Origin: an uncultured Treponema sp.
GTDB taxonomy: Bacteria > Spirochaetota > Spirochaetia > Treponematales > Treponemataceae
Direction: 5' to 3'
Length of the DNA stretch: 11,673 bases
Assembly (NCBI GenBank): GCA_905372345.1
Contig: CAJPPE010000021.1
Coordinates: forward strand, 1-11,673
Under the pieces are notes generated by a model, which saw only the letters and a program-made list of their open reading frames with translations, made no database searches and was not told where the DNA came from. The position numbers and the translations under genes were made by a program. Position 1 is the first letter of the stretch. Every line of letters begins with the position of its first letter. Positions 1 to 6,610 of this stretch are shown in pieces.

Positions 1-1086
1 CCCCTATTTGCATGGGCGGAATACAATATTTATCATAAGACCGGAAACAAAAAGCGTGTAAAGGATATTATGCCTGTTTTGATTAAGTACATGGACTGGA
101 TTGATAAAATGTTTAAGATGGATAACGGTCTGTATAAAAGTCCTCTTGAAACGGTTAATATGCCTAATACGCCTCGAAAAGAATCCGTTTTTTTGACGGA
201 TTTTAATTCAGCCGTTGCCGTAAATGCCCTTTATATGTCTGCCTTGGGGGATATATTAAACGACAAAGAAATAGATTTTCAGTATAAGAGGTTGTATTTT
301 ACGATAAAAACCAGAATCAACTCCATGATGTGGAATGAAGAAGACAGTTTTTATTATGATCTTGATGCTGACGGCAATCAGATAAAGAAGAAGACCCTTG
401 CCGGTTTTTGGCCGATGCTTGCCGAGATTCCCAATGAGGATAAGGCAGCTCATTTGGTGGAGCACCTGTCCAATCCTAAAACTTTCGGAGGGGACCATCC
501 TTTCCCTAGTTTAGCAGCCGATGAGCCTGAATATGACGAAAGCGGAAACGGTGCATGCGGCAGCGTCTTTCCCATTTTGAACTTTGTTGTCGTAAAAGGC
601 TTGGAAAAATATAACCGCTGGGAGATAGCGAGAGAGTGCGTTATAAGGCACCTTTACTATGTGCTTGAAACCCTTTCTCCCGCAGGTAATTCAAAAAAAC
701 AAGGCTTTTTATGGGAGGCATATTCTCCCGTAAAAGAAGGCCCCGCCCAATGGAAGGGAAAGCCTGCCTTTCCGCGTAAACAATACCTTTTGGGTGTAGG
801 TCTTTCTACAATCAGCCTGATGATAGAAAACGTTATAGGGCTTTCGATAAGTCTTCCGCGCAAAACGGTAAATTGGACTGTGCCTAATCTTGAAGTAATG
901 GGTATCGAAAACTTAAGCCTTAAACGAAATCTTATAACCATTCTTTCGTCCAAGAGCCAGAGGGGCTGGGAAATACATATGGAAAGCGAAAAGCTCTATT
1001 ACTTTACCATAAATATCCTAAACGAAAAGAAGAAGACTTTGCCGATTCCCTCTGGTAAGTGTTCAATGCTGATAGACAAACTTTAA
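1..1086 (+). CDS. MGH1/GH63-type (trehalase-like) glycoside hydrolase, C-terminal part
   Basis: The frame is open from base 1 and an in-window ATG at 70 is not the true start: the codons before it read PLFAWAEYNIYHKTGNKK, which resembles the (alpha/alpha)6-barrel repeats of MGH1-type hydrolases. The family cleaves glucosidic or mannosidic bonds in storage sugars or glycans. Visible landmarks, numbered from the ATG at 70, are DNGLYKSP (about 18-25), FLTDFNSAVAVNAL (about 41-54), the GGDHPFPSLAADEPEYD block (about 139-155), and FLWEAYSP (about 212-219), which resembles the trehalase W-E-Y signature. A C-terminal beta segment follows, with IENVIGL and MGIENLSL. In relatives the stretch after PEYD usually carries a YW-G-VW pattern. 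Here it is NGACGSVFPILNF, so the aromatic residues have gone and the substrate may differ. The N-terminal half, with the general acid, lies outside the window. No terminator is visible after the stop, which lies 9 bp from the gdhA stop. Substrate not determinable; family call fairly secure. Confidence 0.5.
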   Translation, partial: PLFAWAEYNIYHKTGNKKRVKDIMPVLIKYMDWIDKMFKMDNGLYKSPLETVNMPNTPRKESVFLTDFNSAVAVNALYMSALGDILNDKEIDFQYKRLYFTIKTRINSMMWNEEDSFYYDLDADGNQIKKKTLAGFWPMLAEIPNEDKAAHLVEHLSNPKTFGGDHPFPSLAADEPEYDESGNGACGSVFPILNFVVVKGLEKYNRWEIARECVIRHLYYVLETLSPAGNSKKQGFLWEAYSPVKEGPAQWKGKPAFPRKQYLLGVGLSTISLMIENVIGLSISLPRKTVNWTVPNLEVMGIENLSLKRNLITILSSKSQRGWEIHMESEKLYYFTINILNEKKKTLPIPSGKCSMLIDKL

Positions 1087-1095
1087 AATGGCGGT

Positions 1096-2337
1096 TTAGC
1101 TAATTCCCTTAACTTTTTGAGTTTCTACAAGTTCTTTTAAGGCCTTAATATAGGCTGCCTTTCTCATGCTGACCTTATAGGCCTCTTTTTCATTCCATAC
1201 CAGTTTGAAGGCTTCAATCATCTTGTCTTCAAGGCGTTTATTGACTTCTTCTTCCGTCCAATAAAAACCTTGCAGGTTTTGCACCCATTCAAAGTATGAA
1301 ACGATTACACCTCCCGAATTTGCAAGAACATCGGGCACAGTTATAATGTTATTTTTTTCGAGGATTTTATCGGCTTCAGGAGTGACTGGGCCGTTTGCAG
1401 CCTCGATTATTATGGAGGTCTTAATATTTGATGCATTTTTTTCGGTAATTTGATTTTCGAGGGCGGCCGGAACCAAAATATCGGCTTTAAGTTCCAATAG
1501 TTCTTCATTGGTTATTCTTGTAAAATCGCCTTCAAAAGAACTCAGTTTTTTCCCTTCTTTTTTATGTTTGAGTATTTTAGGAATATTCAAACCCTTTTCA
1601 TTGTATATTGCACTGCTTGTATCGCTTATTGCAATTATCCTGGCTCCGTCTTTATAAAAAAGATTTGCAGTAACGCCGCCGACATTTCCAAAACCTTGGA
1701 TAACTACACTTTGGTCTTTTAAGTTTTTATTTAGTTTTTTTAAAATTTCCCTCGTTGCAAAAAGAACTCCCCGGCCTGTGGCTTCTACTCGTCCCTTAGA
1801 GCCGCCGAGAGGAAGAGGTTTTCCCGTAACAACTGCGGGGCTGAATTCTCCGGCATATTCACTGTAGCTGTCCGCTATCCAAGCCATCACCTTTGCATTT
1901 GTTCCGACATCCGGGGCAGGTATATCCGTTCTAGGGCCTATAAAAGAAGCAATCCGCCTTGTGTAGCCTCTTGTCAGCTTTTCAAGTTCCGTTTCTGAAA
2001 GATGCGAAGGATTTACGCAAATACCTCCTTTACCGCCTCCATAGGGAATATCGGCAACGGCACATTTAAAGGTCATCCATGCAGAAAGGGAGCGAACCTC
2101 ATCTATGTTTACATCTTGGTGAAATCTTATTCCTCCCTTTGCAGGGCCTCTTAATGTAGAATGTTGAATCCTGTAACCGCTAAAAACCTTGATTTTTCCG
2201 TTGTCCATTTTTACAGGTATTGAAACATGCATCTCTCTTTCAGGGCTCAAAAGGGATATGTAATCGTCTTCTGGCAGATTAGCCGTATTTGCGGCTTCCG
2301 TTATTGTGGTTAAAAGTTTTTCGTATGTACTCGCCAT
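1096..2337 (-). CDS. gdhA: Glutamate dehydrogenase (Glu/Leu/Phe/Val dehydrogenase family)
   Basis: This cytoplasmic enzyme interconverts glutamate and 2-oxoglutarate plus ammonia, linking amino-acid fermentation to nitrogen metabolism. The 413 residues match the usual 410-450 of hexameric bacterial GDHs. The N-terminal substrate domain has GPAKGGIRFH (64-73, Lys67), an FKCAVADIPYGGGKGGI block (90-106, Lys91 and catalytic-position Lys103) and PAPDVGTN (140-147, Asp143). The Rossmann domain has GFGNVG (215-220) and an acidic Asp239 in AISDTSSAI, which favours NAD(H) over NADP(H) by family rule. All key residues are present. The ATG is chosen because AAGAAGGA lies just upstream (2341-2349 on the plus strand), and a TATAAT-type promoter lies 30 bp from the start. 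The gene stands alone, convergent with the glycosidase. The cobalamin riboswitch about 320 bp upstream points the same way, but a local promoter sits between them, so control of gdhA by B12 is not established. Confidence 0.5.
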   Translation of the reverse strand: MASTYEKLLTTITEAANTANLPEDDYISLLSPEREMHVSIPVKMDNGKIKVFSGYRIQHSTLRGPAKGGIRFHQDVNIDEVRSLSAWMTFKCAVADIPYGGGKGGICVNPSHLSETELEKLTRGYTRRIASFIGPRTDIPAPDVGTNAKVMAWIADSYSEYAGEFSPAVVTGKPLPLGGSKGRVEATGRGVLFATREILKKLNKNLKDQSVVIQGFGNVGGVTANLFYKDGARIIAISDTSSAIYNEKGLNIPKILKHKKEGKKLSSFEGDFTRITNEELLELKADILVPAALENQITEKNASNIKTSIIIEAANGPVTPEADKILEKNNIITVPDVLANSGGVIVSYFEWVQNLQGFYWTEEEVNKRLEDKMIEAFKLVWNEKEAYKVSMRKAAYIKALKELVETQKVKGIS

Positions 2338-2366
2338 AAAATCCTTCTTAAAAATAATTTATGATG

Positions 2367-2395
2367 ATTATACATTAAAAGCCGTATTTTTGAAA
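2367..2395 (-). promoter_or_regulatory. Probable sigma-70 promoter of gdhA
   Basis: On the minus strand a perfect TATAAT (2367-2372) is preceded, after 17 bp, by TTTCAA (2390-2395), a weak -35. The start codon is 30 bp beyond the -10, leaving a short leader with the AAGAAGGA ribosome site. This suggests gdhA is expressed independently of the riboswitch transcript upstream. Confidence 0.5.
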
Positions 2396-2407
2396 GCTAT
2401 CAGGGGA

Positions 2408-2421
2408 AAAATTCGAATTTT
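2408..2421. repeat. 14-bp perfect palindrome upstream of gdhA promoter
   Basis: AAAATTCGAATTTT reads identically on both strands and lies about 12 bp upstream of the gdhA -35. It could be an operator for a dimeric regulator, or a chance AT-rich palindrome. There is no run of T next to a GC stem, so it is unlikely to be a terminator. Confidence 0.5.
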
Positions 2422-2492
2422 GAGTTAAAAAAGAAAAACGATTCCGGTCCGCAAAGGGATTTAGGTTTCCTCAAAATGTACACCCAAGGGTA

Positions 2493-2585
2493 TCAATCGG
2501 ATGCACTTAAGGCTAAACGAAGAAAACTTGACAAAATCTTCATAACAGCCCAAGGAGCAATAGAGGAAATAAATATGATTAACAC
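2493..2585 (-). pseudogene. Possible remnant of a membrane-protein gene behind the cobalamin riboswitch
   Basis: Downstream of the riboswitch, one minus-strand frame opens after a TGA and reads, from a GTG at 2585, VLIIFISSIAPWAV, then MKILSSFLRLALSASD and a stop: 30 residues, mostly hydrophobic. It has no good ribosome-binding site and is not continued in any frame. It looks like the start of a membrane or exported protein, which is what a B12 riboswitch normally controls (a transporter or receptor). It may equally be a chance hydrophobic frame. No protein family is recognised. A competing 66-codon frame on the same strand (2461-2661) begins immediately at the riboswitch end, lacks a Shine-Dalgarno and is cysteine-rich without recognisable motifs; it is not called. 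Confidence 0.5.
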
Positions 2586-2660
2586 GATAAATTTTGCTGC
2601 AACTCATGAGTCCAAGCAGAGTGCGGCACGGGCAAAACTTGTATTTTACCCTCATAGTCA

Positions 2661-2830
2661 TTGGCAGGTCTTACGGCTCGGAGGTCATCATTGATTTTCG
2701 CCTTCCCGGAATAAACCAGTGGCATTTTGAAAAACAACTCTCTCACTTACGTCAGCCGGACTGCTCAGGACTTTCACCTGATTCCCTTTTCACTCCTTAG
2801 TTAAAAGGAGCACCAAGACCGAAACCGTTA
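2661..2830 (-). ncRNA. Cobalamin riboswitch (AdoCbl-type aptamer)
   Basis: Read on the minus strand, the segment shows the conserved blocks of the cobalamin riboswitch family in order: GGTCTTGGTGCTCC, then AAAAGGGAATCAGGTGAAAG, TCCTGAGCAGTCCGGCTGACG, GCCACTGG, GGGAAGGCG, GATGACC and AAGACCTGCC. The closing P1 stem GGTCTT/AAGACC pairs plus-strand positions 2815-2820 with 2667-2672. Such RNAs bind coenzyme B12 and usually switch off cobalamin uptake or synthesis genes. Just past the aptamer is a hairpin GGGTAAAA/TTTTGCCC with a 6-nt loop (2630-2651) that could be the expression platform, though no T-run follows it. A near-consensus promoter lies immediately upstream, so the RNA is probably transcribed. 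No intact B12 gene follows; the next real gene on this strand is gdhA, about 320 bp on. Confidence 0.5.
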
Positions 2831-2840
2831 TTTAACTGCA

Positions 2841-2869
2841 ATTCTATACTTTTATAAAAAATATGTCAA
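2841..2869 (-). promoter_or_regulatory. Strong sigma-70 promoter of the cobalamin riboswitch
   Basis: The minus strand has a perfect TTGACA (plus-strand 2864-2869), 17 bp, then TAGAAT (2841-2846). Transcription would start near 2834, just ahead of the aptamer. It is one of the closest matches to consensus in the window, which argues that the riboswitch RNA is still made. Confidence 0.5.
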
Positions 2870-2918
2870 GATATCAAAATCGGTACTCCAATCCAATCGA
2901 GATTCAACACACTGACAA

Positions 2919-2947
2919 TTGAAAAATACTATATTCTATGATATAAT
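2919..2947 (+). promoter_or_regulatory. Sigma-70 promoter of the FNT channel gene
   Basis: TTGAAA (2919-2924), 17 bp, TATAAT (2942-2947). The start of transcription is expected near 2954, giving a leader of about 18 nt that holds AGGGG (2956-2960), 11 nt before the ATG at 2972. It diverges from the riboswitch promoter. Confidence 0.5.
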
Positions 2948-2971
2948 CGAGCTATAGGGGATATTAAAGTT

Positions 2972-3808
2972 ATGTCTGAAAAAATGTATTGTGATCCGGC
3001 CGAGATTTTGGAAGTTACGGTGCAAAAGGGTATTGCAAAGGCTTCGACCCCGGTGTGGAAGCTGCTTTGCCTAGGATTTTTGGCAGGGGTTTTTATTGCC
3101 TTTGCTTCGGAAGGCTCCAATATGGCGGCCTTCGGGCTCTTTGCCAAGTCTGAAACTTACGGCCTTGGAAAATTCGTTGCAGGGCTTATCTTTCCTGTGG
3201 GGCTTATCTTGGTGCTCCTTGCCGGAGCCGAACTTTTTACGGGCAACAATCTGATAATTGCAGCCGTTTTAGAAAAAAAGGTGAGCTTTTCTGCAATGAT
3301 TAAAAACTGGCTTGCCGTTTATATCGGAAATTTTATAGGTTCTGTTTTTATTTCTTTTTTAATTGTAAAAAGCGGACAGCTTTCAAGCGGTGCAAGTCTT
3401 TTGGGAGGGATTACGATAAAAATTGCTTACGGCAAGGTTTCACTTTCTTTTGTGCAGGCCGTTTTTTTAGGCATCATGTGTAATTGGCTGGTCTGCCTTG
3501 CAGTCTGGCTCTGCTATGGAGCTAAGGATATGACCGGAAAAATGCTTGCCGCTTTTTTCCCGATTTGGCTTTTTATAACTTCCGGTTTTGAGCACAGTGT
3601 TGCGAACATGTACTATATCCCTGCGGGGATTTTCTCGAAAAGCGTTTCGGCCTATGCTGCCGCTTCCGGTCTTTCCGCCGAGGCTCTTTCAAATATAAAT
3701 TGGGCTAATTTTTTTATAAAGAATTTAATGCCCGTTACTCTCGGAAACATAATAGGCGGGGCATTTTTTGTCGGAATGTTTTATTGGATTTGTTACAAGA
3801 AAAAATAA
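2972..3808 (+). CDS. Formate/nitrite transporter (FNT) family channel
   Basis: A 278-residue inner-membrane protein of the FocA/NirC/HSC family, which form pentameric channels for small monovalent anions such as formate, nitrite or hydrosulfide. About six hydrophobic segments are visible (roughly 30-56, 68-98, 110-133, 156-182, 192-205, 250-274). Family signatures are present: AGAELFTGNNL (84-94) at the broken second helix, GIMCNWLVCLAVW (167-179), and GFEHSVANMYYIP (205-217), whose His208 corresponds to the conserved pore histidine. The length matches FocA (about 285). It has its own promoter; the next gene follows after 54 bp containing a hairpin, so it may be a single gene or the first of an operon. 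There is no neighbouring pyruvate formate-lyase or nitrite reductase gene. Formate export is a reasonable guess for a fermenting spirochete, but the substrate cannot be read from sequence. Confidence 0.5.
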   Translation: MSEKMYCDPAEILEVTVQKGIAKASTPVWKLLCLGFLAGVFIAFASEGSNMAAFGLFAKSETYGLGKFVAGLIFPVGLILVLLAGAELFTGNNLIIAAVLEKKVSFSAMIKNWLAVYIGNFIGSVFISFLIVKSGQLSSGASLLGGITIKIAYGKVSLSFVQAVFLGIMCNWLVCLAVWLCYGAKDMTGKMLAAFFPIWLFITSGFEHSVANMYYIPAGIFSKSVSAYAAASGLSAEALSNINWANFFIKNLMPVTLGNIIGGAFFVGMFYWICYKKK

Positions 3809-3814
3809 CTTTTT

Positions 3815-3830
3815 GGAAGCTGCTGCTTCC
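3815..3830 (+). terminator. Hairpin between FNT and reductase genes, possible weak terminator
   Basis: GGAAGC/GCTTCC with a TGCT loop, flanked by CTTTTT before and TGCAAAAAATTTTT after. The T-run is displaced by about 9 nt from the stem, so termination would be partial at best; the hairpin may instead protect mRNA ends or reduce downstream expression. Confidence 0.5.
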
Positions 3831-3862
3831 TGCAAAAAATTTTTATAAGGAGAATTTAAATC

Positions 3863-4741
3863 ATGAAGGTTGAAAATTGTGATGTAGGCTTTATAGGCCT
3901 TGGTGTTATGGGAAAAAGCATGGCAGAAAGATTAAGAGCGGCCGGTGCTAAGATGCACGTTTTTACGCGTACAAAAAAATCCGCCGAAGAGATTCTTTCA
4001 AAGGGAGCTGTTTGGTATGATGACCCGTCAAGCCTTGCTCCCAATTGTAAAATCATTTTTACGATCGTCGGCTATCCGCAAGATGTTGAAGAAACATATT
4101 TCGGAGAAAAGGGTTTATTAAAAACCGCAAAGCCCGGAACGATTTTTGCCGATATGACGACTTCAAGTCCGATTTTGGCAAAAAAAATTTATGATGAGGC
4201 AAAGAAAAAAGAATGTTTTTCTGTAGACGCTCCCGTTTCAGGTGGAGATATAGGGGCTAAAAACGGTACCCTTTCGATTATGGCAGGCGGAGATGAATTA
4301 GCCTTTAAAGAGTTGGAACCTTTTTTTGCCTGCATGGGAAAAACTTGGGCTCTTCAAGGCGGTGCAGGGGCAGGGCAGCACACTAAGATGGCAAACCAAA
4401 TAGCCGTAGCCGCAAACCTTTTCGGTACTGTCGAAGCTGTCTGTTATGCCGAGGCCGCAGGCCTTGACCCTCAAAAAATGCTTTCGGCTATCGGGGGCGG
4501 TGCTGCAGGAAGTTGGCAGATTTTAAACAACGGGCCTAAGATGCTTCAAAAAGATTTTGCTCCGGGCTTCTATATTAAACACTTTTTAAAGGATTTAAAC
4601 ATAACCTTAAATGTTGCAAAGGAACTCAAACTGCACATTCCTGTTTTGGAGCTTGCACAAAATTTCTTTAATAAGATGAATGAAGAAGGCTATGCCGAAA
4701 AAGGAACGCAGGCCATCTACGAGTACTATAAAACTATTTAA
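3863..4741 (+). CDS. 3-hydroxyisobutyrate dehydrogenase-family NAD(P)-dependent reductase
   Basis: A 292-residue cytoplasmic beta-hydroxyacid dehydrogenase. The N-terminal Rossmann fold has GFIGLGVMG (9-17). The end of the second strand is VFTRTKK with Arg36, a pattern that usually favours NADPH, as in glyoxylate/succinic-semialdehyde reductases. The substrate motif DAPVSGGDIGAKNGTL (122-137) and GQHTKMANQ (171-179) with catalytic Lys175 are intact, followed by the all-alpha C-terminal domain. The length is typical (290-300). AAGGAGA lies well placed before the ATG. pyrE starts 11 nt after the stop, with its Shine-Dalgarno touching the stop codon, so the two are almost certainly co-transcribed. 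Candidate substrates are 3-hydroxyisobutyrate, tartronate semialdehyde, glyoxylate or succinic semialdehyde; the sequence does not decide. The link to pyrimidine synthesis appears positional only. Confidence 0.5.
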   Translation: MKVENCDVGFIGLGVMGKSMAERLRAAGAKMHVFTRTKKSAEEILSKGAVWYDDPSSLAPNCKIIFTIVGYPQDVEETYFGEKGLLKTAKPGTIFADMTTSSPILAKKIYDEAKKKECFSVDAPVSGGDIGAKNGTLSIMAGGDELAFKELEPFFACMGKTWALQGGAGAGQHTKMANQIAVAANLFGTVEAVCYAEAAGLDPQKMLSAIGGGAAGSWQILNNGPKMLQKDFAPGFYIKHFLKDLNITLNVAKELKLHIPVLELAQNFFNKMNEEGYAEKGTQAIYEYYKTI

Positions 4742-4752
4742 AGGAAGCTCTT

Positions 4753-5457
4753 ATGCACAAAGATGAAAAGAAAATTGCAGAGGTTCAAAAAAAATATGGG
4801 CCGCTTTTGGCTAAAACGGCTTTTGAGCTGGGAGCCTTAAAGCTTTCTCCCAATGATCCATTTACTTGGGCATCAGGCTACCGTATGCCCATTTATAACG
4901 ATAACCGCCGTTTTTTAGCCCTGCCTGAGATGCGCCGTACAATAGCAGAAGCCTTCGCAGAGCTTTTAAAAGCGGTTGACTTTGACCCCGAATGGCTCGC
5001 AGGAACAGCTACGGCAGGAATTCCTCATTCCGTAAGTTTGGGCGACCTCTTGAAAAAAAGCGTTTCCTATGTACGCTCGGGCGGAAAAGATCACGGCCTA
5101 AAAAACCAAATTGAAGGCTTGGGTGCCAATGCGGATTATAAAGGTGCCGATGTGCTTGTTGTTGAAGATTTAATTTCGACAGGAGGCAGCTCCATCAAGG
5201 CTATTGAGGCTGTGCGTAATGCCAATGGAAAGGTTCCATTTTGTTTTGCTATCTTTTCTTACGGATTTGCAGAAGCCGAAAAAGCTTTTGCCGAATTAAA
5301 GCCTCCCTGTATTCCGGTTACTATTTTAAACTACGATATTATGCTGGATGAGGCTGTAAAGCAAAACTATATAAGTGAAGAAAATAAAAAGAGTCTTGCC
5401 GAATGGAGGCTGGATCCTTTCGGTTGGGGCGAAAAACACGGCTTTCCCAAGGTCTAA
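4753..5457 (+). CDS. pyrE: Orotate phosphoribosyltransferase
   Basis: Type I PRTase of de novo pyrimidine synthesis: orotate plus PRPP gives OMP and pyrophosphate, in the cytoplasm. At 234 residues it is a little longer than E. coli PyrE (213). Diagnostic parts: WASGYRMPIYND (39-50), GTATAGIPHS (84-93), the flexible catalytic loop KDHGLKNQIEG (112-122) following YVRSGG, and the PRPP-binding VLVVEDLISTGGSS (134-147) with the two acidic residues. The C-terminal tail LDPFGWGEKHGF is an extension. An AAGGAAG sits before the ATG, beginning at the stop of the upstream reductase. No other pyr gene is in the window. The operon ends at the bidirectional terminator 8 bp downstream. Function call is confident. 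Confidence 0.5.
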   Translation: MHKDEKKIAEVQKKYGPLLAKTAFELGALKLSPNDPFTWASGYRMPIYNDNRRFLALPEMRRTIAEAFAELLKAVDFDPEWLAGTATAGIPHSVSLGDLLKKSVSYVRSGGKDHGLKNQIEGLGANADYKGADVLVVEDLISTGGSSIKAIEAVRNANGKVPFCFAIFSYGFAEAEKAFAELKPPCIPVTILNYDIMLDEAVKQNYISEENKKSLAEWRLDPFGWGEKHGFPKV

Positions 5458-5464
5458 AAAATAA

Positions 5465-5492
5465 AAAAGCGGTTCTAAAAAGAACCGCTTTT
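5465..5492. terminator. Bidirectional intrinsic terminator between pyrE and flaB
   Basis: A perfect 12-bp stem, AAAAGCGGTTCT/AGAACCGCTTTT, with an AAAA loop, between convergent genes. Rightward, the T-run is the TTTT in the stem followed by CC. Leftward, the stem is followed by a better run (TTTTTTATTTTTT counting the stem end), so it should stop flaB transcription most efficiently while also ending the pyrE transcript. Confidence 0.5.
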
Positions 5493-5511
5493 CCGTCAAA
5501 CTGTTTACAGC

Positions 5512-6372
5512 TTACCTTAACAAGGTCATGACACTCTGAGTTGCCTGATTTGCTTGTGCAAGCATTGCTGTACCGGACTGTGTGAGAATCTGGTTTTTGG
5601 TATAATCTACCATCTCCTTAGCCATGTCTACATCACGGATTCGTGATTCGGAGGCTTGGAGATTTTCTGCTGCGATATTGATACCTACAACAGTAAGCTC
5701 GAGTCTGTTTTGGTATGCACCAAGGTCAGCTCTTTGCTTGTTGATTTTCTTGATAGCTTCATCAAGGGTACCGATAGCGCGGTTAGCTGTTTCGGGTGTA
5801 TCGATTGTCATAATCGTTTCATCCCCGATATTGCGAACGCCGAGAGCCTTAGCTGTCATTGTTCCAATGTAAGCTCTTGTTCTCTGATCCATGTTGGCAC
5901 CGATGTGGAACCACATAGAAGCAGTTACGGTGTTTTCTCCGGTTTCTCGAGCAAATCTTCCGGTAAGCATATTCATACCGTTGAACTGTGCGTGGCTTGC
6001 AATTCGGTCTACTTCAGCGATGAGCTGAGATACTTCAACCTGAATGTACAATCTGTCTTCTGCCGAGTAAATACCGTTGGAAGACTGGACGCTGAGTTCG
6101 CGGATTCTCTGGATAACATCTGTAGTTTCCTGAAGGAAAGCTTCCGCAACTTGAATAAAAGAAATGCCGTTTTGTGCGTTGGCACTTGCTTGGTTCAAAC
6201 CGCGGATTTGGCTTCTCATTTTTTCTGATACGGCCAAACCGGATGCATCATCGCCCGCTCGGTTAATACGTAAACCTGAAGAAAGTTTTTCTATGTTTTT
6301 TTGGTTCATTACATTAGTGTGACCCAATGTCCTCTGTGAAAACATAGCGCTCATGTTGTGATTAATGATCAT
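5512..6372 (-). CDS. flaB: Periplasmic flagellar filament core protein FlaB (flagellin)
   Basis: A 286-residue flagellin, the standard size for treponemal FlaB proteins, exported by the flagellar type III system and polymerised in the periplasm. The N-terminal D0/D1 region begins [20 protein letters not shown] and contains [28 protein letters not shown] in pieces typical of flagellins; the C-terminal D1/D0 runs through LGAYQNRLE to [13 protein letters not shown]. The variable D2/D3 domains are absent, as usual for spirochetes. There is no signal peptide. The frame extends 28 codons further upstream, but the start at 6372 is chosen because the family N-terminus begins there and AAAGGAG lies at 6380-6386. 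It is probably one of several FlaB paralogues; recollection of T. denticola gene order suggests FlaB2, unverified. Divergent from flgF, with a long structured leader discussed separately. Confidence 0.5.
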   Translation of the reverse strand: MIINHNMSAMFSQRTLGHTNVMNQKNIEKLSSGLRINRAGDDASGLAVSEKMRSQIRGLNQASANAQNGISFIQVAEAFLQETTDVIQRIRELSVQSSNGIYSAEDRLYIQVEVSQLIAEVDRIASHAQFNGMNMLTGRFARETGENTVTASMWFHIGANMDQRTRAYIGTMTAKALGVRNIGDETIMTIDTPETANRAIGTLDEAIKKINKQRADLGAYQNRLELTVVGINIAAENLQASESRIRDVDMAKEMVDYTKNQILTQSGTAMLAQANQATQSVMTLLR

Positions 6373-6388
6373 ATTCCTACTCCTTTGG

Positions 6389-6410
6389 TGATTTTCGGCA
6401 ATTTTAAAAT
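6389..6410 (-). promoter_or_regulatory. flaB proximal sigma-28-like -10 block lacking a matching -35
   Basis: On the minus strand GCCGAAAA (plus-strand 6392-6399) sits directly before the flaB ribosome site, at nearly the same distance from the start codon as the -10 of flgF. The 22-bp block (6389-6410) matches the flgF block (6620-6640) with one substitution and one extra base. At the 15-bp spacing where flgF has TAAA, flaB has CCGC (6415-6418), so this half-promoter may be weak or dead. Confidence 0.5.
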
Positions 6411-6411
6411 T

Positions 6412-6497
6412 CCCGCGGCATCCCTGCCGATATGTCATTTCCGGATCCTCTGTCATTCCGCAGAAGACGGAAGCACATTACAATTTAAGCTGTGCTT
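6412..6497. repeat. Hairpin-rich repeat region in the flaB leader
   Basis: Three inverted repeats lie side by side: CGGCA/TGCCG around TCCC (6416-6429), TTCCG/CGGAA around 7 nt (6456-6472), and perfect AAGCACA/TGTGCTT around 13 nt (6471-6497). A direct repeat TGTCATT(T)CCG occurs at 6433-6443 and 6451-6460. The first hairpin core nearly matches that of the cloverleaf repeat at 11585-11598. Together this looks like a partly decayed palindromic intergenic repeat placed upstream of the flaB -10. Confidence 0.5.
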
Positions 6498-6504
6498 ATT
6501 TCAT

Positions 6505-6531
6505 TTATCGGAGAACTAAAAAAAGACTTAA
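6505..6531 (-). promoter_or_regulatory. Candidate distal sigma-28 promoter of flaB
   Basis: Minus strand: TCCGATAA (plus-strand 6505-6512) is 7 of 8 to the sigma-28 -10 GCCGATAA, with TTAA (6528-6531) 15 bp upstream where TAAA is expected. If used, the flaB leader would be about 125 nt and would contain the hairpin region. Confidence 0.5.
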
Positions 6532-6610
6532 GAAAAAAGTTAAGATTTTTTTATTCGTGCGGAGGGTTGTTGATTAACGGAATCTTTCAAAAATTTTATA
6601 TTCCTTTTTC

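Noticed and set aside
2476..2694. 72-codon plus-strand frame in the riboswitch region
   Set aside because: It is antisense to the end of the cobalamin aptamer, has no ribosome site and no recognisable family; the RNA explanation is far better.
2594..2800. 68-codon plus-strand frame
   Set aside because: It lies almost entirely on the reverse complement of the riboswitch; conserved RNA blocks account for the sequence.
5656..6228. 190-codon plus-strand frame antisense to flaB
   Set aside because: A shadow of the conserved flagellin codons; cysteine- and serine-rich nonsense with no start signal.
6373..6456. 28-codon N-terminal extension of FlaB
   Set aside because: Flagellin homology and a good Shine-Dalgarno place the start at 6372; the extension crosses the promoter -10 and a repeat.
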